Shown here piece by piece: positions 15,471 to 24,837 of a DNA stretch of 64,000 bases. Where the stretch lies: positions 1 through 64,000 of the forward strand of contig NZ_JACYVI010000013.1 in NCBI RefSeq assembly GCF_014842265.1. Direction: 5' to 3'. The translations under genes were made by a program, and so were the position numbers. The stretch is from Pseudomonas sp. CFBP 13711. GTDB lineage: Bacteria > Pseudomonadota > Gammaproteobacteria > Pseudomonadales > Pseudomonadaceae. The first letter of the stretch is position 1. The number at the start of each line of letters is the position of its first letter. The notes beneath the pieces were generated by a model. It had not been told where the DNA came from. It searched no databases and was given only the letters and a program-made list of their open reading frames with translations.

Positions 15471-16720
15471 AAATACTGTTCATCAGCAGCCTGTATGCCC
15501 CCCACATTGGAGGCGGCGCGGAAATCATTCTTCAGCGTACCGTCGAAGGCCTGCAGCAGCGTGGCTGTGAAGTCAGCGTGCTGGTGACCGGTCCCGACGC
15601 GGGCCTGAGCGTCGAAGCGGTGAACGGCGTCAAGGTCTACCGCGCCGGCCTGCGTAACTTCTACTGGCATTTCGGTGCGCAGCGGCCTGGCCGTCTGGCG
15701 CGCCTGGGCTGGCATCTGCGCGACCGCTGCAACGGCGCGATGCGCAGCTACGTGAAACAGGTCATCGGCAGCGAGCAGCCGCAACTGGTGGTCTGCCACA
15801 ACCTGGCCGGCTGGTCGGTGTCCGTCTGGGACGAGATCACCGCTGCAAAACTGCCGATCGTGCAGGTGCTGCATGACATGTACCTGATGTGCCCAAGCAG
15901 CAACATGTTCAAGCGCGGCCAGTGCTGCCAGCAGCAATGCGGCAGTTGCCAGACCTTTCGCAAGGGCCACGACGCGCGCTCGGCCCAGGTCGCGGCGGTG
16001 GTTGGGGTCAGCCGCTTCATTCTGGACAAGCTGCAGCAGCGCGGCTACTTCAGCGCCGCCAGCCCGTACGTCGTGCACAACGCCAGCCCGTTCACGCCGC
16101 CGACCGCCTCGCCCCATCAGCGGCGGCAAGCGGATCTGGCGACGAAAAAAACGCCGTTGCGCTTCGGCTACATGGGCACGCTGTCCCATCAGAAAGGCGT
16201 GGCCTGGCTGATCGAGCAATTTCAGCGACTGCCCTTCGACGCCACGCTGCAGATTGCAGGGCGTGGCCAGACGGATGACGAAGCCACGTTCAAGGCGCTG
16301 GCGAACTCGTCGAAGATCAGCTTCGTCGGTTACCAGAAGCCTGAAGCGTTCTACCGCCAGATCGACGTCGCCGTGGTGCCTTCGCTGTGGAACGAGCCGT
16401 TCGGGATGGTCGCCGTTGAAGCCTGCGCTCACTCGGTGCCGGTGATTGCGAGCCGCATGGGCGGTTTGCCGGAAATCATTCAGGACCCGCTCAACGGATT
16501 GCTGTGTGACCCCCAGGACCCCGACTCCCTGGGCCAGGCGATGTTGCGCTTGCACCAGAACCCGGAACTGCTGGCGCGTCTGAGCGGCCAGGCGCGGGTC
16601 AGCGTGGCGTCGTTACTGAACCTGGAGTTGATGCTCGACAGTTACCAAAGCATTTTTGCCCAGACGTTGCTGGACGACACCGCCCAGCGCAACCGGCATG
16701 CCCTGCCCCACCCGGTCTGA
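15467..16720 (+). CDS. Family 4 glycosyltransferase
   Basis: A 417-residue GT-B enzyme. The N-terminal acceptor domain carries SLYAPHIGGGAEIILQ, and the C-terminal donor site has the EX7E-type motif NEPFGMVAVEA followed by GGLPEII. It is retaining and acts on lipid-linked intermediates at the inner face of the membrane. It overlaps the preceding gene by 4 bp. A Cys-rich stretch near residues 140-165 (CPSSNMFKRGQCCQQQCGSC) looks like a metal-binding or structural insert, known in some GT4 enzymes. Confidence 0.88.
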   Translation: MKILFISSLYAPHIGGGAEIILQRTVEGLQQRGCEVSVLVTGPDAGLSVEAVNGVKVYRAGLRNFYWHFGAQRPGRLARLGWHLRDRCNGAMRSYVKQVIGSEQPQLVVCHNLAGWSVSVWDEITAAKLPIVQVLHDMYLMCPSSNMFKRGQCCQQQCGSCQTFRKGHDARSAQVAAVVGVSRFILDKLQQRGYFSAASPYVVHNASPFTPPTASPHQRRQADLATKKTPLRFGYMGTLSHQKGVAWLIEQFQRLPFDATLQIAGRGQTDDEATFKALANSSKISFVGYQKPEAFYRQIDVAVVPSLWNEPFGMVAVEACAHSVPVIASRMGGLPEIIQDPLNGLLCDPQDPDSLGQAMLRLHQNPELLARLSGQARVSVASLLNLELMLDSYQSIFAQTLLDDTAQRNRHALPHPV

Positions 16721-16820
16721 ACACATCGGCATGCCTGCAAGCGATGCCGACATTACCACCGACGGCCCGAGACCTACCTGAGCAAGCGCTCCGGACCGTG
16801 CCTCTTCACTGAGACAAGCC

Positions 16821-18143
16821 ATGCTCATCCCTTACCTGACCCGGTTACGACGACCCTCGGCGGTCCTGTTGCTGGGCTTGTTGATCAGCTGCATTACGCG
16901 AGCGGACGAAGCATTCATCATCGGCGTCGACACGCACTTGATGAACAAACCCGGCACCTCCGTCCGCGCGTTCCAACTGCTGAAAGCGGCGGGAGTCGAC
17001 TCGGTGCGCGACGATGCCTACTGGTCCAGCGCCGAGCCCCGACGAGGGTTATTGAAGATCGAGCCTTCGTGGCAGTCGTTCCTGAGCGCCGCCCAGGAAC
17101 ACCGATTGCGACCGCTGTTGGTGCTGGGCTACGGCAACCCGTTTTACGAGAACTACGCCAAACCGCGGAAACCCTCGGTGCGCGACGCTTACGGCAACTA
17201 CGCCAGCTTCGTCACCCGCCAGCTCACCGACAGCGTGGACTTCTACGAGATCTGGAATGAGTGGGACAAGGAAAACCCGGTCGATCCGGGGTTCGCCAGG
17301 GACTACAGCTTGCTCATCGAACAAACCGCCCAGCGCATTCGCGCCAACCAGCGGCCGATGGTGATTCTGGCCGGCGCCGTCACCAGTCAGGGGATGGACC
17401 TGGGGTTTGCCGATCGGCTGGTGGAATCGGGCGTGCTCAACCATGTCGACGGGTTGTCGCTTCATCCGTATGTGTACTGCCGTTCGGATGAGCGCAACAC
17501 CCCGGAAAACTGGATTGCCTGGCTGCGGCGGATCAGCGAGGACCTGAAGGACAAGAACCGCAACAACGGCCCGGTGCCGCTGTACCTCACCGAAATGGGC
17601 TGGCCCAGCAACGACGGGCGCTGCGGCGGTGATGAGAAGACCCAGGCGGCGTTTCTGGCACGCAGTTTCTTCCTGGCGCAGACGATGCCCAACGTCAAGG
17701 GCATGTGGTGGAACGGCCTGCTCAACGACGGCCCCGACGGCACTGATCCGGAGCAGAACTTCGGCCTGCTCAATCAGGACCTGAGCATCAAGCAGGCGTA
17801 CCTGACGCTGAAGGCCATCAGCCCGACGCTGCATCAATTCCGTTACGACGCTGAAAAGAGTCGCGAAATCGACTCGCAATACCTGCTGCGGTTCGCCAAG
17901 GGTTCGGAGCAGATCATGGTCGCCTGGACCGCCGGGCTGCCGCGTTCGATCAAGGTCGACGCCAGCAGCGTGCTGCGCGGCAACGTGCAATACATCGACA
18001 CCCGCCAGCCGCAACGCGGCCTGGTCGACAGCGGTATCCCGTGGAACTGCAACGACGGGCGTTGCTCGGCGCAAGTGCCGATCGATGACTTCCCGAAAAT
18101 AATAAGCCTGGGCACACGCCCGGCACTGTTCGCCTTGCCCTGA
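16821..18143 (+). CDS. PslG-like glycoside hydrolase (GH39/clan A fold)
   Basis: A 440-residue secreted or membrane-anchored hydrolase. The N-terminal hydrophobic segment spans about residues 13-25, followed by a (beta/alpha)8 domain. Two catalytic glutamates are apparent: Glu147 in YEIWNEWD (acid/base) and Glu258 in YLTEMGW (nucleophile). Length, start (GVDTH) and layout resemble PslG of Pseudomonas aeruginosa, an endoglycosidase that trims Psl in the periplasm. Here it probably clears or tailors the polymer made by this cluster. It sits 100 nt after the preceding glycosyltransferase. The exact GH family needs a profile search. Confidence 0.8.
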   Translation: MLIPYLTRLRRPSAVLLLGLLISCITRADEAFIIGVDTHLMNKPGTSVRAFQLLKAAGVDSVRDDAYWSSAEPRRGLLKIEPSWQSFLSAAQEHRLRPLLVLGYGNPFYENYAKPRKPSVRDAYGNYASFVTRQLTDSVDFYEIWNEWDKENPVDPGFARDYSLLIEQTAQRIRANQRPMVILAGAVTSQGMDLGFADRLVESGVLNHVDGLSLHPYVYCRSDERNTPENWIAWLRRISEDLKDKNRNNGPVPLYLTEMGWPSNDGRCGGDEKTQAAFLARSFFLAQTMPNVKGMWWNGLLNDGPDGTDPEQNFGLLNQDLSIKQAYLTLKAISPTLHQFRYDAEKSREIDSQYLLRFAKGSEQIMVAWTAGLPRSIKVDASSVLRGNVQYIDTRQPQRGLVDSGIPWNCNDGRCSAQVPIDDFPKIISLGTRPALFALP

Positions 18144-18183
18144 ATTCTGCCTTTTTTATTCCGGTCCGCCTTTAGAGCGCCCC

Positions 18184-18254
18184 TTCATTCAGGGCGCTGA
18201 CGGCTCTTCACTGAGAGCGCTGATGCCCTTTTCACTCTGGGCGCTGATGGCTCC
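18184..18254 (+). repeat. Three imperfect tandem copies, period 23-24 bp
   Basis: Starting at 18184, 18207 and 18231, the pattern TTCA followed 6-7 nt later by GCGCTGA and a GC-rich tail is repeated three times. It fills most of the gap between the hydrolase and the next glycosyltransferase. Role unknown. Confidence 0.5.
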
Positions 18255-18293
18255 TGCGCACGACCCCTTTATCTCTTCTACAGGTCGACCACA

Positions 18294-19412
18294 ATGATTG
18301 TGATCAATGCACGTTTTCTGACCCAGGAACTGCGGGGCGTTCAACGCTTCGCCGAACAGATCTGCCTGGCCCTCAAGCAACTGCGCGACGACGTGGTGTT
18401 TGTTGCCCCCCACGGCATTCAGATGCATGAGAGCGCCAAGGCCCTCGACGTGCAATGCATCGGCAGTCACAGCGGCCACCTGTGGGAACAACTGGACCTG
18501 CCCCTGTACCTGCGCCGTCAGGGCAACCCGCTGCTGATTTCCCTGTGCAGCACCGCGCCGCTGTTGTACGGCAATCAGATCGCGACCCACCACGACGTCA
18601 CCTATGTGCGTCACCCGGAAAGCTACACACGCACGTTTCGCCTGCTCTACCGGACCATGACGCCGATCATGCTGTCGCGGATCAAGTCGCTGCTGACGGT
18701 GAGCGCCTTCTCCAAGGGTGAAATCTCGCAGTTCTACAGATTTCCGGAGAAGAAAATCTTCGTGGTGCCCAATGCCGTCAGCGGTGCGTTTCAACCGGGC
18801 CCGCCACTTAAAGAGCAACAGGACTACCTGCTGGCGGTGTCTTCGCCCAGTGCGCACAAGAATTTCAGCCGGATGATTCAGGCGTTTCTGCTGCTGCGCG
18901 GCCACGATGATCTGCAGCTGCGCATCGTCGGTGGCGCCAGCGGGATCTTCAGCGACGACAACCTGCAACGTCTGGCCAGTCGTGACCCGCGCATCCGCTT
19001 TCTGGGGCGCCTGAGCGACGACGAACTGATCAGCCAGTACCAGGGCGCAACGGCCTTTGTGTTTCCGTCGCTGTACGAGGGCTTCGGCATTCCGCCCCTG
19101 GAAGCCCAGGCCTGTGGTTGCCCGGTGCTGGCGGCGAACGCGGCGTCGATTCCCGAAGTGCTGCAGGCCAGCGCGCTGTATTTCGACCCGCTGGACATCG
19201 ACCACATGGCCGCCGCCATGGAACGCATTCTGACGGACATGCCGCTGCGCCAGTCCCTGCGCCGACGGGGGCTGAACAACGTGGCGCGGTTCTCCTGGGA
19301 AGAGTCGGCACGACAGGTTTCCCAACGCATCGACGCGCTGCAGAGTCCGGCCAGAGACCGGCGCAGCAGCCAGGGCAGCGATGCACTGGGTCGCGAATCT
19401 TCCAGCAACTGA
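18294..19412 (+). CDS. Family 4 glycosyltransferase
   Basis: A 372-residue GT-B enzyme starting MIVINARFLTQELRGVQRFAEQI, a start typical of mannosyltransferase-like GT4 members. The donor-site motif is SLYEGFGIPPLEAQACGCPV. A non-conserved Ser/Arg-rich tail follows the catalytic domain. It is preceded by a 150-nt gap with a small tandem repeat and followed by the acyltransferase after 9 nt. Confidence 0.88.
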   Translation: MIVINARFLTQELRGVQRFAEQICLALKQLRDDVVFVAPHGIQMHESAKALDVQCIGSHSGHLWEQLDLPLYLRRQGNPLLISLCSTAPLLYGNQIATHHDVTYVRHPESYTRTFRLLYRTMTPIMLSRIKSLLTVSAFSKGEISQFYRFPEKKIFVVPNAVSGAFQPGPPLKEQQDYLLAVSSPSAHKNFSRMIQAFLLLRGHDDLQLRIVGGASGIFSDDNLQRLASRDPRIRFLGRLSDDELISQYQGATAFVFPSLYEGFGIPPLEAQACGCPVLAANAASIPEVLQASALYFDPLDIDHMAAAMERILTDMPLRQSLRRRGLNNVARFSWEESARQVSQRIDALQSPARDRRSSQGSDALGRESSSN

Positions 19413-19421
19413 GGCACTGCC

Positions 19422-20462
19422 ATGAAACGCCTTGCCTATCTCGACGCATTGCGCGGCATCGCCGCCTTGATGGTGGTCTTCACCCATTTGTATGCACCGG
19501 TCATCGGTCACGTCTGGGTGCTGGATTACCTGATCGACCCCGGCAAATTGGGGGTGCTGTGGTTTTTCATGATCAGCGGCGTGGTGATCCCCTACAGCCT
19601 AAAGCCGGTGCCGGACGGCGCTCGACGCTTTCTGATCTCACGCTTCATGCGCTTGTACCCGGCCTACTGGCTGTCACTGCTGCTGTTTGTGCTGATGCTG
19701 CAGTTGACCGGCGCGCCGCTGCCGTCCTGGCCGCAGATCGTCGCCAACCTGACCATGGTGCAGGCGGCACTGGGCTTCGACGACGTGATCGGCCTGTACT
19801 GGACGCTGTTCATCGAACTGGTGTTCTACGGCCTGTGCCTGGCGTTGTTCATCGCCGGCAAGCTGTACGACATGGCCTTCCGGGCGCGCTGTTCGCTGGT
19901 GTTTCTGCTCGCCGCGCTGGCGATGAGCGTTGCCCGCGCGCTGACCGAACACAAACTGCCGGTGGCGCTGCCCCTGGCGTTGTCGCTGATGTTCTTCGGC
20001 TCGGTGTGGCGTCAGTGGTTGCTGGCTGAACACAGCGCGGCGCTGACGCGGAACCTGAAGATGCTGTTCGTGGCCTTCGCCGTGCTGTTGCCGCCGACGC
20101 TGATCATGGCGTACAGCAAGGACATGGGCACCGGCGAAACCTGGGGCCGTTACTGCTTCACCTACGCCGTGGCCATCGTCAGCTTCGTGCTGCTGACGCG
20201 CAGCGTGCGCCTGAACCACCCGGCGCTGGTCTGGCTGGGCGCAGTGAGTTACTCGCTGTACCTGCTGCACCCGTCGATGGGCATGCTCAGCGAATTCCTG
20301 CTGCGCGGCACCGACGCTCCGGGCCTGCTGGTGGCGCTGGTCGCAACGGTCCTGACCCTGGGCGCTGCCCATTTGTGCTTCCGCTACATCGAACACCCGT
20401 TCATCCAGCTCGGAAAACGCCTCAATAACCGCAAAGCCGAGACGCAGCCTGTCAGCGTCTGA
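19422..20462 (+). CDS. Acyltransferase 3 family membrane protein (OafA/YrhL type)
   Basis: A 346-residue integral membrane protein with about ten hydrophobic segments. The N-terminal signature LDALRGIAALMVVFTH includes the essential His. The last helices end in LCFRYIEHPF, typical of the family. It O-acylates sugars, often with acetyl groups, on the lipid-linked repeat unit or the polymer. It follows the glycosyltransferase by 9 nt, so the two are cotranscribed. Confidence 0.9.
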   Translation: MKRLAYLDALRGIAALMVVFTHLYAPVIGHVWVLDYLIDPGKLGVLWFFMISGVVIPYSLKPVPDGARRFLISRFMRLYPAYWLSLLLFVLMLQLTGAPLPSWPQIVANLTMVQAALGFDDVIGLYWTLFIELVFYGLCLALFIAGKLYDMAFRARCSLVFLLAALAMSVARALTEHKLPVALPLALSLMFFGSVWRQWLLAEHSAALTRNLKMLFVAFAVLLPPTLIMAYSKDMGTGETWGRYCFTYAVAIVSFVLLTRSVRLNHPALVWLGAVSYSLYLLHPSMGMLSEFLLRGTDAPGLLVALVATVLTLGAAHLCFRYIEHPFIQLGKRLNNRKAETQPVSV

Positions 20463-20557
20463 TTTAGCGCCTGCGCACATGGAAAGGCATGGGATGGCCC
20501 TCGCGAGCCTGGCTCGACGTGCCGGGCGTCCCTCAGCCGTTAATGCAGAGAATTCCA

Positions 20558-21781
20558 ATGAAAATTGCAATCGTCCACGACTGGTTGGTGACATACGCCG
20601 GTGCCGAAAGGGTTTTGGCATCGCTGATCAACATCTGGCCCGAGGCGGATCTGTTCTCCGTCATCGATTTCCTCAGCGACGAGGACCGCGCCCGACTGGG
20701 CGGCAAGGTCGCGAAGACCACGTTCATCCAGCGCCTGCCCAAGGCCAAAACCAAATACCAGCGCTACCTGCCGCTGATGCCGATGGCCATCGAGCAACTG
20801 GACCTGTCCGGTTACGACCTGATCATCAGCAGCAGCCACGCCGTGGCCAAAGGCGTCCTGTGCGGGCCGGACCAGTTGCACGTCAGCTACGTGCATTCGC
20901 CGATCCGTTACGCCTGGGACCTGCAGCATCAGTACCTCAAAGAGGCGAACCTGAGCACCGGCCTGAAAGGCAAAGTGGCGCGGATGATCCTGCATTACAT
21001 GCGCATGTGGGATCAGCGCACGGCCGCGGGCGTCGACGACTTCATCGCCAACTCGCACTTCATCGGCGCGCGCATCACCAAGGCCTACCGTCGCGAATCC
21101 ACGGTGATCTATCCGCCGGTGGACACCCTCGGTTTCGCGCTGCAGGAACAGAAGCAGGATTACTACTTCACCGCCTCGCGCATGGTCCCGTACAAGCGCA
21201 TGCCGATGATCATCGAAGCCTTCGCGGCGATGCCGAACAAGCGTCTGGTGGTGATCGGCGACGGTCCGGAAATGGACAAGGCCAAGGCCGCTGCGGCCAA
21301 CGCGCCAAACGTCACGCTGCTGGGCTATCAGCCGTTCGCGGTGTTGCAGGAACACATGAGCAACGCCAAGGCGTTCGTGTTTGCTGCCGAGGAAGATTTC
21401 GGCATCAGCCCGGTGGAGGCCCAGGCCTGCGGCACGCCGGTCATCGCATTCGCCAAGGGTGGCGTGGTGGAAACGGTCTGCGGCCTGGATCATCCGCAGC
21501 CGACCGGCGTGCTCTACCCGGAGCAGAGTGTGGCGTCGCTGATGGCTGCCATCGAGACGTTCGAGATCAACGGTTCACGCATCACCGCGCAAGCCTGTCG
21601 GACTAACGCCGAGCGCTTCAGCGAAGCCCGCTTCGAACTGGAAATGCGCCAGTTCGTCGAGACCCGCCTGAGTGCTGCGCGTCAAAGCCGCCAGCCTGCG
21701 CACATCCGGCCGATGCAGATCGCGCCGACGCTGGTCAGCAGCGACCTCTCCGCCCGCGTTGTTCCGATCAAATCCGTCTGA
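20558..21781 (+). CDS. Family 4 glycosyltransferase
   Basis: A 407-residue GT-B enzyme starting MKIAIVHDWLVTYAGAERVL, like WbaZ-type mannosyltransferases. The acceptor-side segment reads YVHSPIRYAWDLQHQY and the donor-site motif EEDFGISPVEAQACGTPV. ATG 20558 is preceded by a purine-rich GCAGAGAATT; an in-frame start at 20489 is unsupported. It is followed by the polyprenyl-phosphate sugar transferase after 13 nt. Confidence 0.88.
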   Translation: MKIAIVHDWLVTYAGAERVLASLINIWPEADLFSVIDFLSDEDRARLGGKVAKTTFIQRLPKAKTKYQRYLPLMPMAIEQLDLSGYDLIISSSHAVAKGVLCGPDQLHVSYVHSPIRYAWDLQHQYLKEANLSTGLKGKVARMILHYMRMWDQRTAAGVDDFIANSHFIGARITKAYRRESTVIYPPVDTLGFALQEQKQDYYFTASRMVPYKRMPMIIEAFAAMPNKRLVVIGDGPEMDKAKAAAANAPNVTLLGYQPFAVLQEHMSNAKAFVFAAEEDFGISPVEAQACGTPVIAFAKGGVVETVCGLDHPQPTGVLYPEQSVASLMAAIETFEINGSRITAQACRTNAERFSEARFELEMRQFVETRLSAARQSRQPAHIRPMQIAPTLVSSDLSARVVPIKSV

Positions 21782-21794
21782 GCGAGCCCAGCCT

Positions 21795-23207
21795 ATGCGC
21801 ACTCCATTAAGGGGCATCCTGCATGCCCATTCATCGTCGCTGTCCGTCGCTCACCGGCTGCTCGATCTGGCGGTCATCGCGGTCGGCGGTTACGGCGTCA
21901 ACCTGCTCACCGGCACGCCAATGAGCTCCGAAGCCTGGATGCAGATTCTGCTGGCGGCGGTGGCTTTTCACTGGCTGGCCGAATACAACCAGTTGTACGG
22001 CTCGTGGCGTGGCGAGCGCATTTTGCGCGAGCTGCTGAAGGTCGCCAATTACTGGGGCCTGGCCTTCGTGCTGCTGCTGTTCGTCGATTACCTGCTGTTG
22101 CAGCCCGACGATCTGGCGGACGACAGCCAGATGGCCTGGTTTGCCGCCGTGCTGGTGGCGCTGTGTGGTTATCGTCTGGCGATTCGCAGCGTGCTGCACG
22201 CGTTGCGCGCCCAGGGTTTCAACACCCGGCGCGTGGCGATCGTCGGCACCGGCCATTGCGGCGAACGCCTGGCGATGTCCATCGAACGCGCGCCGTGGAT
22301 GGGCCTGAACCTGCTGGGCTTCTATGACGAAGCGCCGCAGCAGATTGACCTGGCGCGCATCGGCCGACGCATTCCGGTGCTGGGCGATCTGGATCAACTG
22401 ATCCAGGACGCCCGCGACGGCAAGATCGACAAGGTGCACATCACCCTTGAACTGGGCGCACAGGCGCGTTTGCAGGAACTGATCAAAGGCTTGAGCGACA
22501 CCACCGCGTCGGTCTATGTGATCCCGGATGTGTTCATGTTCGAGTTGCTGCATGCCCGCAGCGAAAGCATCAACGGCCTGCCGAGCATCAGCATTTTCGA
22601 TTCGCCCATGGATGGCGCCTGGAGCGTGGTCAAGCGTCTGGAAGACATCGTGCTGTCGAGCATCATCCTGACCATGATCGCCCTGCCGCTGATGCTCATC
22701 GCCCTGGCGATCAAGCTCACCTCCCCCGGCCCGGTGCTGTTCCGTCAACGCCGTTACGGCCTGGACGGGCGGCCGATCATGGTCTGGAAATTCCGCAGCA
22801 TGAGCGTGCAGGAAAACGGCTCGGTGGTGACCCAGGCCACGCGCAACGACAGCCGCATTACGCCGCTGGGCGCGTTCCTGCGCCGTACCTCGCTGGACGA
22901 ACTGCCGCAGTTCTTCAATGTGCTGCGCGGCGAGATGTCCGTCGTCGGCCCGCGCCCCCACGCCGTGGCGCACAACGAGCAATACCGCAAGCAGGTGTCG
23001 GGTTACATGCTGCGGCACAAGGTCAAGCCGGGCATCACCGGCTGGGCCCAGATCAACGGCTGGCGCGGCGAGACCGACACGCTGGACAAGATGCAGAAAC
23101 GCGTTGAATTCGACCTGCAGTACATCGAGCACTGGTCGGTCTGGCTGGACCTGAAAATCATCCTGCTGACGCTCTTCAAAGGCTTCGTCAACAAGAACGC
23201 CTTCTAA
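21795..23207 (+). CDS. Undecaprenyl-phosphate sugar phosphotransferase (WcaJ type)
   Basis: A 470-residue initiating enzyme. It has four N-terminal hydrophobic segments and a central nucleotide-fold domain (RVAIVGTGHCGERLA). The C-terminal bacterial sugar transferase domain carries the reentrant helix near LEDIVLSSIILTMIALPL and the catalytic SLDELPQFFNVLRGEMSVVGPRP. It transfers hexose-1-phosphate, usually glucose, from UDP-sugar to undecaprenyl phosphate, starting each repeat unit. ATG 21795 is chosen over an upstream frame extension inside the previous gene. Confidence 0.93.
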   Translation: MRTPLRGILHAHSSSLSVAHRLLDLAVIAVGGYGVNLLTGTPMSSEAWMQILLAAVAFHWLAEYNQLYGSWRGERILRELLKVANYWGLAFVLLLFVDYLLLQPDDLADDSQMAWFAAVLVALCGYRLAIRSVLHALRAQGFNTRRVAIVGTGHCGERLAMSIERAPWMGLNLLGFYDEAPQQIDLARIGRRIPVLGDLDQLIQDARDGKIDKVHITLELGAQARLQELIKGLSDTTASVYVIPDVFMFELLHARSESINGLPSISIFDSPMDGAWSVVKRLEDIVLSSIILTMIALPLMLIALAIKLTSPGPVLFRQRRYGLDGRPIMVWKFRSMSVQENGSVVTQATRNDSRITPLGAFLRRTSLDELPQFFNVLRGEMSVVGPRPHAVAHNEQYRKQVSGYMLRHKVKPGITGWAQINGWRGETDTLDKMQKRVEFDLQYIEHWSVWLDLKIILLTLFKGFVNKNAF

Positions 23208-23373
23208 AAAGAAAATCTGCCAAAAACAACAAACATGGCCAAGGGCTAGTAAGCTCGGCGGGAGGTGCACGGGTGCATGAGCGAATGTGATCCGATGTTC
23301 GGTGTAAGTAAGGGATGCAAAGAAATCACTGCGGTGCCAGTACGCACCTATTAGGATTAGAAGGAACATTCAT

Positions 23374-24456
23374 ATGAAAGTAACGTTAGCGGTCGTGCTG
23401 CTTTCCAGTCTGGTGTTGCAAGGCTGCGCATTCGCCCCCGGTCAGTACATGTCTTACAGCGATGTCACCGACAACGACCCCGACGGTCCCCAGGTCACGC
23501 TGATCAACATCACCCCTGCCACCCTTGCGCAGCAGCAGAAAACGGCGGACGCCGCGGCCAAACCGCTGCCCCCGGAACTGCTGAACTACAAGACCCCTGA
23601 ATACGTCGTCGGTCCGGGCGACGCCTTGCTGGTGACCGTTTTCGAACACCCTGAACTGACCGCGCCGGGCTCCCAGGAACAACTGGACGCCAACAGCCGC
23701 GAAGTGCTGAACGATGGCACCGTGTTCTTCCCGTACGTGGGTCGTATTCAGGCCGCCGGCAAGACTGTTTCCCAGATCCGCGAGCAACTGCGCATGGGTC
23801 TGGCGCCGCAGTACACCGAGGTGAAAGTCGACGTCAAAGTGCTGCGCTACAACAGCCAGCGCGTCCTGCTGTCGGGTGCGTTCAAGACCCCTGGTCCGCA
23901 AGCGATCACCAACATTCCGCTGAGCCTGGTTCAGGCCATCAGCCAGGCCGGTCTTGATTTGACCGACGCCAACCTCGCCGGCCTGACCCTGCGTCGCGAC
24001 GGCAAGGATTACGTGATCGACGTTGACTCGCTGAACCGCAAGGACGCGCAGATCAGCAAGATCTTCCTGAAAGACGGCGACTACCTGCACCTCAACAGCA
24101 ACTCGAAAAACAAGATCTACGTGCTGGGCGAAGTTCAGCGCCCGCAAGTGATCTCGTTCAGCACCACCAGCGTGAGCTTGCTGGAAGCGCTCGGCACCTC
24201 TGGCGGCTTGAGCCCTGACGCAGCCGATGGCGATGCGGTGTATGTGATTCGTGCACAGGACGCCACCCACGGGGCGACGGTTTATCACCTCGCTGCGAAG
24301 AAGCCGACCAGTTATGCACTGGCGAAAGGCTTCGAGCTGGCGGCCCAGGACGTGGTGTTTGTCGGCCCGGCCAACATCACCCGCTGGAGCCGTTACGTGA
24401 GCCAGTTGCTGGGTTCGAACAACATCATCCAGACCGGTGCGATGTTCAGGAATTGA
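23374..24456 (+). CDS. wza: Polysaccharide export outer-membrane lipoprotein (Wza type)
   Basis: A 360-residue lipoprotein with lipobox LQGC (Cys18). The Poly_export domain starts YVVGPGDALLVTVFEHPEL, and two SLBB-type repeats follow (RVLLSGAFKTPGPQAI and KIYVLGEVQRPQVISF). It forms the outer-membrane channel that secretes the polymer and docks on the Wzc oligomer. It is the last gene, 166 nt after the phosphotransferase. It has a good ribosome-binding site (AGAAGGAAC), so it may have an extra promoter in that gap. Confidence 0.95.
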   Translation: MKVTLAVVLLSSLVLQGCAFAPGQYMSYSDVTDNDPDGPQVTLINITPATLAQQQKTADAAAKPLPPELLNYKTPEYVVGPGDALLVTVFEHPELTAPGSQEQLDANSREVLNDGTVFFPYVGRIQAAGKTVSQIREQLRMGLAPQYTEVKVDVKVLRYNSQRVLLSGAFKTPGPQAITNIPLSLVQAISQAGLDLTDANLAGLTLRRDGKDYVIDVDSLNRKDAQISKIFLKDGDYLHLNSNSKNKIYVLGEVQRPQVISFSTTSVSLLEALGTSGGLSPDAADGDAVYVIRAQDATHGATVYHLAAKKPTSYALAKGFELAAQDVVFVGPANITRWSRYVSQLLGSNNIIQTGAMFRN

Positions 24457-24504
24457 TGGGGCAGGCAGCTTCAAGCGGCACGTTTGGAGCTGCAAGCTGA
24501 CAGC

Positions 24505-24540
24505 AGAGCAACAGAGCAACAGAGCAACAGAGCAACAGAG
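24505..24540 (+). repeat. Octanucleotide microsatellite (AGAGCAAC, 4.5 copies)
   Basis: AGAGCAAC is repeated four times without change, then AGAG, directly before the terminator of the exopolysaccharide operon. The 8-bp period is prone to slippage. It lies outside any coding region. Confidence 0.9.
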
Positions 24541-24541
24541 A

Positions 24542-24580
24542 AATCCTCGCAGTGGTCCGACTGCGGGGATTTTTTTTGGA
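24542..24580 (+). terminator. Rho-independent terminator of the exopolysaccharide operon
   Basis: AATCCTCGCAGT, a 6-nt loop and ACTGCGGGGATT form a 12-bp stem (one G-T), followed by a run of eight or more T. This is one of the strongest terminators in the window and marks the end of the wza transcript. Confidence 0.92.
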
Positions 24581-24837
24581 TTGAATTTGGCAGCGGCAAG
24601 TGTTGCTGAGGCAACACCGGATCAACAACTACGTGCGCCGGGATCAACAGTCTGGGGTGTCTGGCAGTATTGCAGCTGAGGCTGATCGCCGGATTCACGG
24701 GGGCAACGGACGATTGAGGGGGCTGGCACACATGCTGCTTCACTCCCTTCAAAGGGTCTTCACGCCCATTACTTCGCGTTGAACGCGGCCTGCACGGTGC
24801 CAAGCACCCCGGGTGACTGACCCCAAGGAAACAACAC
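24581..24837. other. Intergenic region before the flavin reductase
   Basis: This must contain the promoter of the SsuE-like gene. No consensus boxes, terminator or RNA gene is obvious. The open frames here have no recognisable product. Confidence 0.4.
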
